DNA of 64,000 nucleotides from Benincasa hispida (Eukaryota > Streptophyta > Magnoliopsida > Cucurbitales > Cucurbitaceae). Shown here one piece after another: positions 11,605 to 23,008 of this stretch. Below the pieces are notes generated by a model. It was not told the DNA's origin. It worked only from the letters and a program-made list of their open reading frames with translations, and did not search any database. The stretch is from positions 15,964,338-16,028,337 of the forward strand of contig NC_052350.1 of NCBI RefSeq assembly GCF_009727055.1, given 5' to 3'. The translations under genes were made by a program, and so were the position numbers. The stretch's first letter is position 1, and every line of letters starts with the position of its first letter.

Positions 11605-11825
11605 TAACAACCCGAAATGCTATGGTTTGTTGACTTTCTAGTATGCGCCCAGAGGAAAGGTAGTTAGCTAGTTTACTACGTTGAGATGGCACTCGAAAGA
11701 AGAGGAAGTTGACTAGGGAAGGGTTCATCCTTTAGCACTCACAAACGGGCGAGATGGAAATTCTTTTTCTTCTATTTATATAGAGTACTGAAAAGAAGGA
11801 CTCCATCTACCTGACAATCCCAAGT
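11605..11825. other. DNA adjoining the petB insert, possibly organellar
   Basis: Continuous with the petB fragment and bounded at 11826 by return of the palindrome arm, so it came in with the insert or beside it. It does not read as petB upstream sequence. A mitochondrial origin, with petB as plastid DNA already inside mitochondrial DNA, would explain the join, but I cannot confirm it by eye. Confidence 0.35.
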
Positions 11826-11881
11826 ACATGCATGTATTTAGTAACGGCCTAACTTAAGTTCTAGGGGGTCGGGTCGTTACA

Positions 11882-12239
11882 AACATTCTCTACCACTGAT
11901 AGATAGTGATAGATCTCTATCACTGTTTATCAATTATTCAAAGTAATAGAGCTTTATCACTGATAGATAGTAGAACTCTACCACTCTATCACTTTATTAT
12001 TCTTTATTTTTGAATTGTTGTTGTGTAGATAGATAGTTTTTTATGTGACTATGTATGGATGTGAACATTTCTCTACTACTGATAGACAATGATAGACATC
12101 TATCACTGTCTATTAGCTATACAAAGTGATAGAGCTCTATCACTGATAGATAGTGGTAGAGTTATATCACTTTCGATCAGTGATAGGCAGTGATATAGTT
12201 CTATCACTGATCAATCTGTGAAGGGTTATCACACTATTG
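11882..12239. repeat. Degenerate tandem repeats of ATAGAGCTCTATCACTG type
   Basis: About ten imperfect, partly palindromic copies of GTGATAGAGCTCTATCACTG-like units, for example at 11895-11950 and 12120-12210. Related short runs lie at 10010-10070 on the other side of the LTR palindrome, suggesting the palindrome inserted into or beside a repeat block. Confidence 0.7.
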
Positions 12240-13470
12240 ATTGGTTAATATGGACACAAAAATATATCTGTTAGTGAGAAGAGTACAGTTGTCGATCTTT
12301 AGTGGAGTGCCCGACAGTTAACAGATGGTGGATCCCGTGACTAAAGAGTTTAGACAGTTATTCACGTACCGTTGGAGCTTCAAGCTACAGGTCCATAAGG
12401 TCCCCTTGGTAGCTCAATGGATTCAAGTTGAGAATCAGATTTTGGGGTTGATTTGAAGTGTTCAAATTAGCAAGAGGAAATTCAATTATATATGATATAA
12501 TTGGTGTGATGTATGGGATATATCAAGTGGAGAAATTATGTAAATATGATTTACATTAAGTATCATAAAATAGAAAAAGAACTATGGTTTATATGTTTCA
12601 TGAGATGAAATATTAAAACTCTAGGTTATAAATATAATATGGTAAGTTGATTATCATTTATTTATAATATATTAATTATATATAATTAATTTCTTTTTCT
12701 TTAATAACCGATTGAGTGAAAGGTTATTGGTGGTTTTATGGTAACCGTGAGATAAAAGGAAAATGGTTTTCCTAAATTTAGAGGACTTACTTCATTCGAA
12801 AAGAACTCACGGATAAGCTATCAAGTGAAAGAGTTTCACTAAGCGATAGCCGAGAGCCTACACGATCAGCTAAGTGATCGCTTACCTTTGACTAAATGAT
12901 CGTGGATCTTTGACTATACGATAGTCATTCAGCTGATTGTAGCTACACGATCGAGTGGCTAAATCTATATGATAGGCTACCGTTTACTAAACGATCGAGC
13001 ACATCGTCTATATGATAGATAGTGTATTATCTCCCACTTGCTCGATCGTAGACTTCCAGTCTCTTCCTCAAGCCAAGATCATACAGAGCCCACAACTTCT
13101 AGATTATCACACCGAGAATACCAAGTTAACCATTGTGGTGGTGTCCTCACTCAGTTCGTGAATCGAGTGGAACTTGATTGGTTTCGAGGAGCTGTTGGCC
13201 ATTCGTTGTGCTCATGCTGTGGGTCATGGTGTTCCGATCGTTGCGTTCGAGTGTTGCTGTGGACACATTTGGACTTATCGAGGGATTCGTGAAGAATGGT
13301 TCTTCAAAGGTATGCATCCTCTATCTCTTATCATCGTTTAGCATGATGTAATTTCTATTTGTGCATGACCTGTTAGTTTCCATTTTAGACTGTTGTGTTC
13401 AATTCGAATGGAATTTGGAACGATCCCTTCCGCTGCTCATGGAAATCCTCGTGCTTGATTTCCTTTAGTT
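12240..13470 (+). repeat. Long LTR (family A), partial, plus orientation
   Basis: Reverse complement of the start of the window: GACAGTTAACAGATGGTGGATC near 12330 matches the region near 165, and ATTATATATGATATAATTG near 12484 matches base 1-25. The 3' part keeps GATCCCTTCCGCTGCTCATG (13420), a typical near-terminal LTR segment. Between 12820 and 13030 it carries several copies of a GCTAAACGATCG-like motif. The 5' end is missing. No coding is apparent. Confidence 0.6.
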
Positions 13471-13869
13471 CGACAAACTTGTTCGTATTTGGACTTGATT
13501 AAATGTCCAATAACCCAACTTTTTACTTTTCGATGATTACTCATTCTCAATTCGAGAGAACATGTATGCTCGCTTGCATATTTCGTCACTTTGAAGGAAT
13601 CACTTTATTTCATATATATATATATATATTTTTTTTTTGCATAGACCCTCCACTTTCATTCCTCCATTGAACATCGGATAATTAGTAAGCTCTTTGTTGA
13701 CTTTTTTACATGGCAGTCAATGTTCTTTCTTATTGCAAGCATCGATAATTTAATTGATAAATCATATTTCGAAAAGAAAATTTGACCGACCTTTATATCC
13801 TCGTCATTCAGACAGTCATGAGGTATTGTGATGAGGTCGTCATACGATGTGCCCTCTAATGGTCTGGGT
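13471..13869. other. No gene seen; AT microsatellite
   Basis: AT-rich DNA with an (AT)n run followed by a T tract near 13613-13640. I see no coding or element ends. Confidence 0.5.
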
Positions 13870-14575
13870 ATATCTACAAATGGTTATGTTGGAATGGTGG
13901 AATGCATTTGAACCGAAGGCATCACAACTGGTGGGACAGGAGCAGGTGGGATTGGAACATGGATGTAAGGTGTTGGAGAAGTTTGTGGTTCTGAAGATTG
14001 TCCATATCCATGTTCAATATTGAACTGTGAAGTATATCTGGGTTCACTGTTGTGACCAAACCAAGTTTCACTTCGGTCATTCCCCCAAGTTACATGGTTC
14101 AATATGATTATTCAGTGAAGAAATGGTGTGAATATTACGTGTTGGAATGGTTGCAAACCCACAGTTTTGACTAGTTGAAATGGGTTGATCAGTTGGATTA
14201 CAATGCTGGTACAAATTGTCTATGTGTACTCCATGACTTTCGCAAGGTGTAACTGATACAAATAATGGCATCTAGGATGCATCACTGCCTTCTAAAAAAA
14301 GCTAAGATCTTCATCGTCGATTATGTCAATCGGGGAACTAGGACCAATAAATTGTAACAAAATTTGATGTGTATATCAAACATATTCGAATCGATATTCA
14401 ATCGTTGGTGCATCATACTCACTAATTCACTGAATGTTATATCATTTCTAACTTTTAGACCTTTCATATGACCTTCAATATAATTCCTTCCAAACTCATC
14501 CCCATCCCCACCAAATCGTACAAAGATGTGAAACAGCGTCATTGATCTACAATGGGATAAACAAATCTTAAGCAA
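13870..14575 (-). pseudogene. Second MULE transposase N-terminus, decayed
   Basis: Reverse-strand blocks: 14321-14575 with MTLFHIFVRFGGDGDEFG and MKGLKVRNDITFSELVSMM, the usual MULE N-terminal module; 14077-14271 with MPLFVSVTPCESHGVHID; and 13884-14102 with a Pro-rich tail. The frame is broken between blocks. The DDE core is absent. It differs from the MULE at 1168-2803, so this is another family member. Function as a transposase is not possible. Confidence 0.6.
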
Positions 14576-14604
14576 ATATTGTAATTATGACTGACAGTAT
14601 ATAT

Positions 14605-14790
14605 ATTTATTACACGACTGTATAATAATTTATAAACAATCGTTCATAAATTTATATACGATCGCATATACAATACTAAATATACGATCATTTATAAATT
14701 ACTATACAATCATTTATAAATTACTTTAAGATCGTTTATAAATTACTACACGTCGTTTATAAATTAGTATACGATCGTTTATATCTACAC
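14605..14790. repeat. Short tandem repeats of ATACGATCGTTTATAAATTA type
   Basis: About eight imperfect units of 20-25 bp, each with (A/C)GATC(G/A)TTTATAAATTA, just upstream of the MULE N-terminus. The position suggests MULE subterminal repeats. Confidence 0.7.
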
Positions 14791-15452
14791 TTATTATGAA
14801 AGTGATTTGGGATAAGAAATATTGTAGAATATCACTTATATTCTCTTCATTTCTGAATCTGACGATGAAAGCGATCAACGAAGATGTTGGACTAAAACTT
14901 TGAGAGAACACTCCGAGAGAACAATGTTATTCAATGCTATTGATAGAATATTGGCTAGGAATAAATGTTTGGGTGAAATGCTGGTATTGTATTGAATATA
15001 AAGAAGAAGATGGAAGCCTTTAGTGGGAAGACTTTTTAAAATTAAGGGTAATTTTAAAATTTTGCATGGACAAAAGGTTACCGGTAGAAAAGAAGTCATT
15101 GGTAAAAAAGTTATTTTGCCTTTGGGTCATTTTGTGAAATTTTCATGGAAAAAGAGAAGCAAAACGGAGGGCAAAGAAATTGTTGAGTTCTCTTTGATAC
15201 CGGAAGGAGTAATAGCCAACATCTTGTCACTGACGGCTCCATCGGATGGCTGCAGTCATCGACGGTTTCCTGGACTTTCCATGCAGCGGCCCAGTCAGCT
15301 ATCACCTGGGAGAGGTCCTTCCTTCCGATTATAACGTTTTGATCTCTCGAACGAAACCTGATGATCTGAGTTTTGATCCGATCTCCAGTTCCAAGAAGGA
15401 TATTTTCTTCTCCCTTTGCAATACTCCGCTGCTCATTGATGACGCCAACAAG

Positions 15453-16504
15453 GTAACTTCCCGATTCCCCCAATTTCTTTAGGTCATTGCCTCGCATTTC
15501 AAGTTCCTCTAACAAGACTTTTAGAAATTATCTTTAAGAAGGTTAACACGAATATCATTTTCATTGAATATATTTGAAATTTTGAATCCAGTTCTGTTAT
15601 GATCGCATTTTATTCTTGTTGGTGTGTGAAGTTTGAGAAAATTTTGAAATTCTCCTTACGACAGTTCTAGCTTCTTATTATCTATGTCCTGTTGAAAAGA
15701 TTCTTTTTCTCATTCTAGGTACTTGCCTTCGAAATTTTATCCTCTTTCACAATACATCAGCAATTGGACAACAATTAGTTAACATTTTTAACCTTGAGTC
15801 AAGCTCTAAGTTTTAGCCTCAAAACTTACGCCTTCACTGAACCATAAGAGGATTATGCCTTTGTGATAATGGACCGAGGCTTAAAATCTCCACACATCGT
15901 CTAATGATAAAAAATAATAGTGATTTGCCTAATTATTCAAAAATATCAAGACTTGAATTGTGACAATTTGAAGTAGGACTACTTTTTATGTTGTAACAAA
16001 AATTTATAGTATAAAATAATTGTATTAATAATATAAAGTAATAGTGATGATAAAGATATCCTTTTAGAATTTTTGATTAAGTGAAAATTGTAGGGGTGAA
16101 TTTTCTTTTTACTTTTATATGATCATCATGTTTAGTAGTACTCAATCATACCAATTTACAATTTGTAAAATATTTTTAAATCACTATTTGAGGTTTACGC
16201 CTAATACTGCGTAAAGACGTATGCCTTCCTCTTGACAAGAGGAAAAGCTTCGAGCTGCTTTTTGCTTTTGAAACATTGGAAATTAGTGGGTGAGTGGTAA
16301 TTGAAATCCAAAAATATTGGATAATATTTTTTCATTGTATGCACAATTATACCAGTCCTATTCACAAAAGATCAAAATGCCATGATTTATATCATTATAT
16401 GTACATTTTTGTCACTTTGTTGAATCAGCAGTCGTGTTGTCTTGCACTCTCTCTTTGTATGCTCATAAATTGACTAGGTTCTTCAATATTTCGTATGTGG
16501 CAGA
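15453..16504. other. Intron 1 of pseudogene B
   Basis: AT-rich intronic DNA from the donor at 15453 to the acceptor GGCAG before 16505. It has diverged from the A and E introns. No second gene is seen. Confidence 0.6.
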
Positions 16505-16585
16505 GCTTTTCATTGGACAAATGGAGTGGTAAGAAATGCATAATGCTTGGAGCAAGGGACCTTGTCGAGTGTTGGGAGTGCTACC

Positions 16586-16792
16586 TGTTGAAATTATATT
16601 TTAGTCCTAAGGGTATTTTTGTCTTTTATCAGTCTAGGGTTTCTCATTGTTTGATTATTTATACCTGTTCCTGTATTGTGTACTGTGTATCTGAATTAAA
16701 AATAAAAAACTCTTATCATGGTTTTTTCTCCCTGGTCTAGATTTTTCTACGTAATTCTGGTGTTTTTTTTTTCTTCCCTAACTTTTTCAAGA
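16586..16792 (+). repeat. 5' LTR of the locus B Copia
   Basis: 207 bp; differs from the 3' LTR by roughly ten substitutions and an 8-bp duplication in the GTACTGTGTAT region near 16680. This suggests an old but not ancient insertion. Confidence 0.9.
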
Positions 16793-17719
16793 TGGTATCA
16801 GAGCATGGTGATGAGAACATCGATAGAATAGAAGAGATTCAGTCATCGACTCTAGTAGGGGATGGAACTCCAAGAGAAAATTCTAACAGTACTGAAATTA
16901 GGGCTACCGTTGACCAATATCTACGGTCATTAATTGGACCGATTCAGATCCAACCAACCCTAATCGATCCAGCCCGTCACTGCCGTCGGAGGACCTTCGT
17001 CGTTACCATCGACGACTTCAAACACACTGGCGTAGCTGCCGTCGAGACTCGACCATCCGTCACTAGTCCAGTCCAGATACGAGTGCCTGCCTTCGACGTC
17101 TTCCTTGTTCCAGCCACCGAGTTAAACCGATCGCAACCCAGATTGCAACCCAGATCCATTCCAAATCCCGCCGGCGAAACATTTCCAAGTCATTCGTCTT
17201 CCCATCCTCCGGTTTTTTCCCTTCCGGCGTTACTCAATTCCTCCTACCCTCCGAACACACCCGATCTACTGATCTATCATAACCCATGTATCTTCCAAGC
17301 CCTCCGAACATGCCCGATATGTCAGTCTAACCAGAACCCACAAAATCACTTGAATCAGCCGGTCCAGCCAAACACAGTCCAGCCGAACCCGGTCCAATCA
17401 AACCCCTTTACAACAAATACTTATCTCCCGCTGTTTGCCCTCTGGTCAGCCAGTTCCTCCCATTGGTTTTCCCACACTGACAGAAATGATATCTTCAGGG
17501 ATCTATGAGCAGAAACACCTACAATGATTCATAGTGGGACTGTTAGTGTTCACAGCAACTAGCAAATCTTCAGCAGCAAATTTCTGCACTTGGGGCAGCG
17601 TTAGATCTTCGGCCAATCCATCAACAGATTTTCTACTAGATACATACCCGGGGGTTCCGTTATGTTCAGAAACTCCGGTAACTGCTTACCCTACTTTACC
17701 TTTCACAAACATTATGTCT

Positions 17720-18320
17720 TGGGTTTGTAGGCAATTATGCCGAAATTTCTATTGGCAAAAAACTTATTGGACAAAATTACTTTTCTTGGTCATAATTTGT
17801 GAGGATGGTTTCTCAAGGGGCGGCACAAGTTCGGGTACCTAACAAGGGAAATACCCAGACCTGGGGATCCTTAAGAACGGATATGGAAGGGGGGATTCCC
17901 TATTCGCTCAATTTTAATAAACAGTATGGAGCCTCAGATCGGGAAGCCTCTCCTTTATTCAGCTTTTGCTCGGGATATCTGGGAAGTTGTCCAGAAACTT
18001 TATTCAAAGAGGCAGAATGCTTCTCGTCTTTATACCTTGAGAAAACAGGTGCATGAGTGCAAGCAGGGGACACTTGACGTAACATTTTATTTCAATAAAT
18101 TATCACTGTTGTGGCAAGAGATGGATTTATGTCAGGAAATAGTTTGGAATTGCCCAGTTGACGGGGTTCAGTATTCGAAGATTGAGGAGGATGACCGTGT
18201 TTATGATTTTTTTTGTTGGCTTATACTCGAAGTTTGATGGTGTTCAGAGCCGAATTTTGGGATAAAGACCAATGTCGTCCCTGATGGAAGTTTGCTTAGA
18301 GGTCATATTGGAAGAAGATT
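17720..18320 (+). pseudogene. Copia gag remnant
   Basis: Pieces of the gag core: KKLIGQNYFSWS-like codons near 17757-17795 (frame broken), NSMEPQIGKPLLYSAFARDI near 17918-17980, then LYTLRKQVHECKQGTLDV and FNKLSLLWQEMDLC to about 18135. Frame changes occur near 17800, 17930 and 18235. The preceding 16793-17720 is Pro/Ser-rich leader DNA with one long frame but no domain I recognise. Confidence 0.75.
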
Positions 18321-18331
18321 GAACCAGCGCT

Positions 18332-19093
18332 ATGAATGGTACAACGCCTAATACCCTGGACTCTGCTGCATTTGGAGTCAAGTCATTGGGTTTAGAGAAT
18401 GACAAACAGAATGGAAAGACCCCTTCAATTTGTGAACATTGTAAGAAACCATGGCATACGAAAGATCAGTGCTGGAAATTACATGGCCGACCTCTAAATG
18501 GCAAGCAGCGTCCTCCGAACGACAAATCTAAGTCCGGTCGATCCTTCGTTAGTGAAGCAGTTGATGGTGCCCCTCCAGGGACGAGCCAGGTGGATCCAGG
18601 TACAGTCGGAATCGACAATTTTGTACAGTCAGGTATTCCCCATTCCTTTAGTTTCTTTGTTGAGGGAGATGAATCCTGGATCCTTGATTCCAGAGCAACG
18701 GACCATCTAACTGGATCATCTGACCAATTTTTCTCCTATTATCCAAGTGCTGGAAATGAGAGAATAAGAATTGCAGGTGGGTCATTTGCCCCCGTTGCAG
18801 GAAAGGGTCACTTATCCCGAATTCAAGGACCGATTTTACATAATGTCTTACATGTGCCAAAAATATCGTATAATTTACTATCAATGAGTAAGTTAACCAG
18901 AGATTTGAACTACAAAATTGTGTTATCACCAGATAATGTTTTTTTTCAAGACCTGAGCTCGGGGAAGATGATTGGCACTGCCCGACACAATAGGGGGCTC
19001 TATTTTCTTTCCGAAGATGCTTCTTTTAGGAGTTTATCTAGCACTTGTTTACTGTCTTCTCTTACTATTTCTGAAACTGATTTCTTATTATAG
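18332..19093 (+). pseudogene. Copia zinc knuckle and protease segment
   Basis: Open frame of 253 codons. The zinc knuckle C-X2-C-X4-H-X4-C is intact at 18431-18472 (CEHCKKPWHTKDQC). The aspartic protease motif reads DSRATDH at 18686-18706; the conserved DSG has Gly changed to Arg, which should abolish activity. It ends in a stop at the start of the pre-integrase domain, whose HFRLGHPNFHYM and zinc ligands continue in another register after 19094. Confidence 0.85.
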
Positions 19094-19980
19094 CATTTTC
19101 GTCTTGGACATCCAAACTTTCATTATATGAAATATCTATTTCCCCATTTATTTCAAAATGTGAATGTGTCATCTTTGTCGTGTGATATTTGTATCCGTGC
19201 TAAACAGCCTAGGGCGTCTTTTACCTCACAACCCTACAAACCTTCCCGGCCTTTCCACCTGATACATAGTGATGTTTGGGCCCTTCGAATGTCATAACGG
19301 TATCAGGTAAACAGTGGTTTGTTACCTTCATCGATGATTACACCCGTCTTACATAGGTGTTTCTTCTTACAAACAAGTCTGAAGTGACGACGGTCTTTCA
19401 ACAGTTTTACACCACCGTCGAAACCTAGTTCAATACCAAAATCGCCATTCTTCGAAGTAACAATAGGCGTGAATTTATTAATCAGACCCTTTGTGAGTTC
19501 TTAAACTCTAAAGGAATTGTCCACCAAAATTCCTGTGCCTATACACCTCGGCAGAATGGGGTGGCCAAACAGAAAAATCGCCACCTCATTGAAGCAGCTC
19601 AATCCCTCATGATACCTACATCCTTACCCTCGTATCTAAGGGGCCATTCTGTTCTTATTGTAACTCATCTCATAAATTAGATGCCCTCCTGTGTGCTCAA
19701 ATTCCAAACCTCCTTAGAGCATTTTAAAGAATCCATCTCGTCCACTCGCCTTTTCCCTGATGTTCCTCTTAGGGTTTTTGGGTGCACCGTTTTCGTCCAT
19801 AACCATGGTCCTCACCAAAGTAAATTTGCTCATAGGGCCCAGAAATGTGTCTTTGTTGGGTATCCACTCCATCAACGGGGCTACAAGTGCTTTCAGTCTT
19901 CCTCTCGAAAGAATTTTGTCACCATGGACATCACATTTCTAGAGGACAAGCCCTTCTTTCCCATTAGTCCTCTTTAGGGG
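19094..19980 (+). pseudogene. Copia integrase remnant
   Basis: Readable fragments: RLGHPNFHY (19100), CDICIRAKQPRASF (19180), IHSDVWA (19264; first Asp of the DDE core), FIDDYTR (19330), GIVHQNSCAYTPRQNGVA (19515-19565) and VFGCTVFVHNHG (19770). The E-containing helix after QNGVA reads KQKNR instead of the usual ERKNR. Several stops and shifts are present. Confidence 0.75.
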
Positions 19981-20349
19981 GAGACTTCGAGTGAAGAGGC
20001 TAACACTTCCACCTACTTTATTCCCTTAAACTTGTTTAACGAACCTATCCCTGAAACAAATGAGCCTATCCTCCCTACAAAATAAGTGCCTTGGATAACT
20101 TACTATAGGAAGCATCTCCGAAAGGAAATAGTTCCCGAAATTGTTTCTCCTGTTGCTTCGCTAGAAGGTGTTCAAGAGTCAGAATCGGAACCGGATTAGG
20201 TTCAAGGTACCCCTAGTCATAATGACAATGAGTATGTTGAAGGTGATATATGGTACTCGGGCGAAGTCAGGGATGATGGCAATGAAATCAGGGATGATGG
20301 CAGTAGTGAAGCGCCAAATGGTGCTCAGGGGATTGGAAATGAACAACAG

Positions 20350-21447
20350 TTGGGTACAAATCAACAGGTTGACAAGATCAATGAGATTGAGGTTGATGCT
20401 ACCTTCGATTTACCGATAGCTCTGCAAAAAGGTACTAGGTCGTGCACCAAACACTCTATGACAAGCTTCTTGTCTTACAGTAACCTGTCTACGAGATTTA
20501 GAGCTTTCACCACCAGCCTGGATAATGTGATAATTCCAAGCAATATGCACAAGGCTCTGGAAATTTTTGAATGGCGATGTGCAATTATGGAGGAAATGCG
20601 GGCCCTTGAGACTAATAAAACGTGGGATTTAGTTAGTCTTCCGAGAGGTCACAAAACCGTAGGGTGTAAGTGGGTTTTTACTATCAAATACAAGTCAGAT
20701 GGAACTCTCGACAAATATAAGACCAGATGGGTTGCAAAAGAATTCACTCAGACATATGGAGTGGATTACTCAAAAACCTTCTCACCTGTGGCAAAACTTA
20801 ACACTATTCGTGTTCTCCTCTCCGTGACTGTTAATCAAGACTGGCCCCTCCATCAGTTGGATGTGAAAAATGCTTTCCTGAATGGTGAACTGGAAGAAGA
20901 GGTTTATATAAGCCCACCTCCAGGTTTTGAAGCACAGTTCAACAATCAGGTGTGCAAATTAAAAAAATGCTTGTATGGCCTAAAGCAGTCCCCTAGAGCT
21001 TGGTTCGATCGATTCACCACCTTTGTTAAATCTCAGGGGTTTGTTCAAGGGCATTCAGATCACACCTTGTTCACTAAGAAGTCAGCACCAGGAAAAATAG
21101 CAATCTTGATTATCTATGTTGACGATATCATACTGTCAGGAGATGATTCAACAGACATTGACAGGTTGAAACGACGAATGGCAGATGAGTTTGAGATAAA
21201 AGATCTCGGTACCTTGACATATTTCCTAGGAATGGAGGTAACAAGATCAACGGAAGGGATCTCAGTGTCTCAGAGGAAATACACACTCGATTTGTTGAGA
21301 GAGACTAGAATGACAGGGTGTAAACCTGCAGATACACCTGTAGAAGCCAACCTCAATTTGATAGAGTCAGCAGATGATGTTCCTATAAACAAAGAGAGAT
21401 CAACGGCTTGTGGGGAAACTGATATATCTGTCACATACCAAACCTGA
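20350..21447 (+). pseudogene. Copia reverse transcriptase segment
   Basis: Open frame of 365 codons. Motifs: CKWVFTIKYKSDGTLDKYK, FSPVAKLNTIRVLLS, LHQLDVKNAFLNGELEEEVY, CLYGLKQSPRAWFDRF and the catalytic YVDD at 21115-21126, then FLGMEVTRS. The RT core looks complete here; the frame is lost just after 21400, upstream of RNase H. Confidence 0.88.
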
Positions 21448-21455
21448 TATATCAT

Positions 21456-21998
21456 ATGCAGTTAGCTTGGTCAGTCAGTTCATACAGGCCCCGTATGAAA
21501 GACACATGGATCCTGAGGTATCTGAAGTCTTCTCCTAGAAAGGGCTTGGTTTTCAGAAAGCATGATAAAAGGTGTATCAAGGCCTATATAGATTCTGACT
21601 GGGCCGGTTCTGTTACAGATAGGAAATCTACCTCAAGATACTGTACTTTTGTGTGGGGAAACTTAGTTACCTGGAGAAGTAAGAAGCAAGGCGTCGTGGC
21701 TAGAAGCAGTGCTGAAGCTGAATACAGGGCGATGAGCTTGGGTATATGTGAAGAGATTTGGTTAAAGAAGGTTATAGTAGATCTACATCAAGAAAGTCAT
21801 GACCCGATGAGACTTTACTACGATAACAAGGTTGCCATAATACTGCAAACAATCCGGTTCAACATGATAGAACCAAACACGTTGAGATTGACTGACACTT
21901 CATCAAAGAAAAACTGGATAATGGTAGCATTTGCATTCCTTATTCCGTCTAGTCAACAAGTTGCAGATGTTCTCACCATCATCAATATAGGCTGTTGA
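21456..21998 (+). pseudogene. Copia RNase H segment
   Basis: Open frame of 180 codons with YLKSSPRKGLVF, AYIDSDWAGSVTDRKSTS, ARSSAEAEYRAMS and YYDNKVAI, the Copia RNase H. It is separated from RT by a stop and small deletions at 21410-21455. Confidence 0.85.
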
Positions 21999-22105
21999 CA
22001 ATACTGATATAGTATTTTCTTGGTTTTCCTTACCTAGACAAACTTTTGACACCTGTATTAGCAAGTTGGGTCTCATTGACATCTACGCCCCAACTTGAGG
22101 GGGAG

Positions 22106-22304
22106 TGTTGAAATTATATTTTAGCCCTAAGGGCGTTTTTGTCTTTTATCAGTCTAAGTTTTCTCATTGTTTGGTTATTTATACCTGTTCTTGTACTGTG
22201 TATCTGAATTAAAAATAAAAAACTCTTATCGTGGTTTTTTCTCCTTGGTCTAGGGTTTTCCACGTAACTCTGGTGTTTTCATTTCTTCCCTAACTTTTTC
22301 AAGA
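22106..22304 (+). repeat. 3' LTR of the locus B Copia
   Basis: 199 bp; same termini as the 5' LTR (TGTTGAAATT ... TTTTTCAAGA). It is preceded by the polypurine tract. Confidence 0.9.
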
Positions 22305-23008
22305 ACACCCATATCTTTTCCTATTGGAAATGGAAACCTCATTAGGTGTCAAGGTTATAAGTGTATGAGATTTTCTCAATGCCCAAATCACATTCTTTAT
22401 TCTGTTTTTTCTCTTCTCTATTCTAACACCTTACCTTTTAATGTGGGCGCGAGAAACAGGTTTGGAGAGGTAGTCGTGCTACTCGAGGTATAGTGGTATA
22501 AAATATGTGGAAAGATAAGTTGTGGAATGTTGTCTCCTACAACAACTTATGCTGCTTACTTTGTGTTTAAGATGAAGACACTTAAATATTATGGATCCGA
22601 TTTTGATCCTATGGAGGCCATATTGGGAATTTTTGGCAATGAATGTCGTATTAAGAATGTTTGTTTGGACCTTTACTAGGAGAACCTGCATTGGTTGCAC
22701 CAGTTTGGACCGTGGGCAGCGAGAAATCAATGTAAGAATAGAATGTCGGAGATTGAGTAGCCAAGCATGAGATCTGATGGTTGGTTCAAAATTGAGTTAG
22801 GAGAGTTTCAAACTTATGGGGAAGATGCCGAAATTGAGGCCATTCTTTGTTTATGGCAGTTGTCCCAAGAGTGGCCTTGTTTAGGGGATAGATATTCGGC
22901 CTAAAATTAGCCCTCTGCCTAGATGAACTCTTGAAACCCTTTTGAAGGCATGATATTACCTTAAAGTAGAACCAAAAACCTTACTTTGCATATATAAGAA
23001 AGTTTTTT

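Larger units (their letters stand above)
16586..22304 (+). mobile_element. Copia retrotransposon in exon 2 of locus B
   Basis: 5719 bp with LTRs 16586-16792 and 22106-22304. Both begin TGTTGAAATT and end CTTTTTCAAGA, so the termini are TG..GA rather than TG..CA. A primer-binding site TGGTATCAGAGC starts at 16793, directly after the 5' LTR. The polypurine tract AACTTGAGGGGGAG (22092-22105) directly precedes the 3' LTR. Flanks CTACC (16581-16585) and ACACC (22305-22309) each differ by one base from ATACC, the sequence intact paralogues have here (GGTGATACCTC), giving a 5-bp target duplication. Domain order gag, protease, integrase, RT, RNase H confirms Copia. Stops and frameshifts make it defective. 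Confidence 0.93.
15145..22925 (+). pseudogene. F-box protein PP2-B-like, locus B, pseudogene split by a Copia element
   Basis: Exon 1 remnant about 15145-15452: FSLIPEGVIANILSLTAPSDGC, then a 1-nt deletion near 15258 and another near 15325 before LPSDYNVLISR and FDPISSSKKDIFFSLCNTP, ending at donor GTAACTTC. The initiating ATG 15145 is also out of frame with the F-box. Exon 2 starts at 16505 (SFSLDKWSGKKCIMLGARDL) and is cut at 16586 by a Copia element, resuming at 22305. Exon 3 runs 22460 to about 22925 and has stops where VWWLEI should be and at the VCLDPY segment (TAG). Several independent lesions make it non-coding. It marks an old tandem copy between loci A and C. Confidence 0.85.

Noticed and set aside
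16792..17508. 238-codon frame starting at the primer-binding site as a host gene
   Set aside because: Its ATG overlaps the Copia primer-binding site, and it is leader DNA of a retrotransposon with no known domain.
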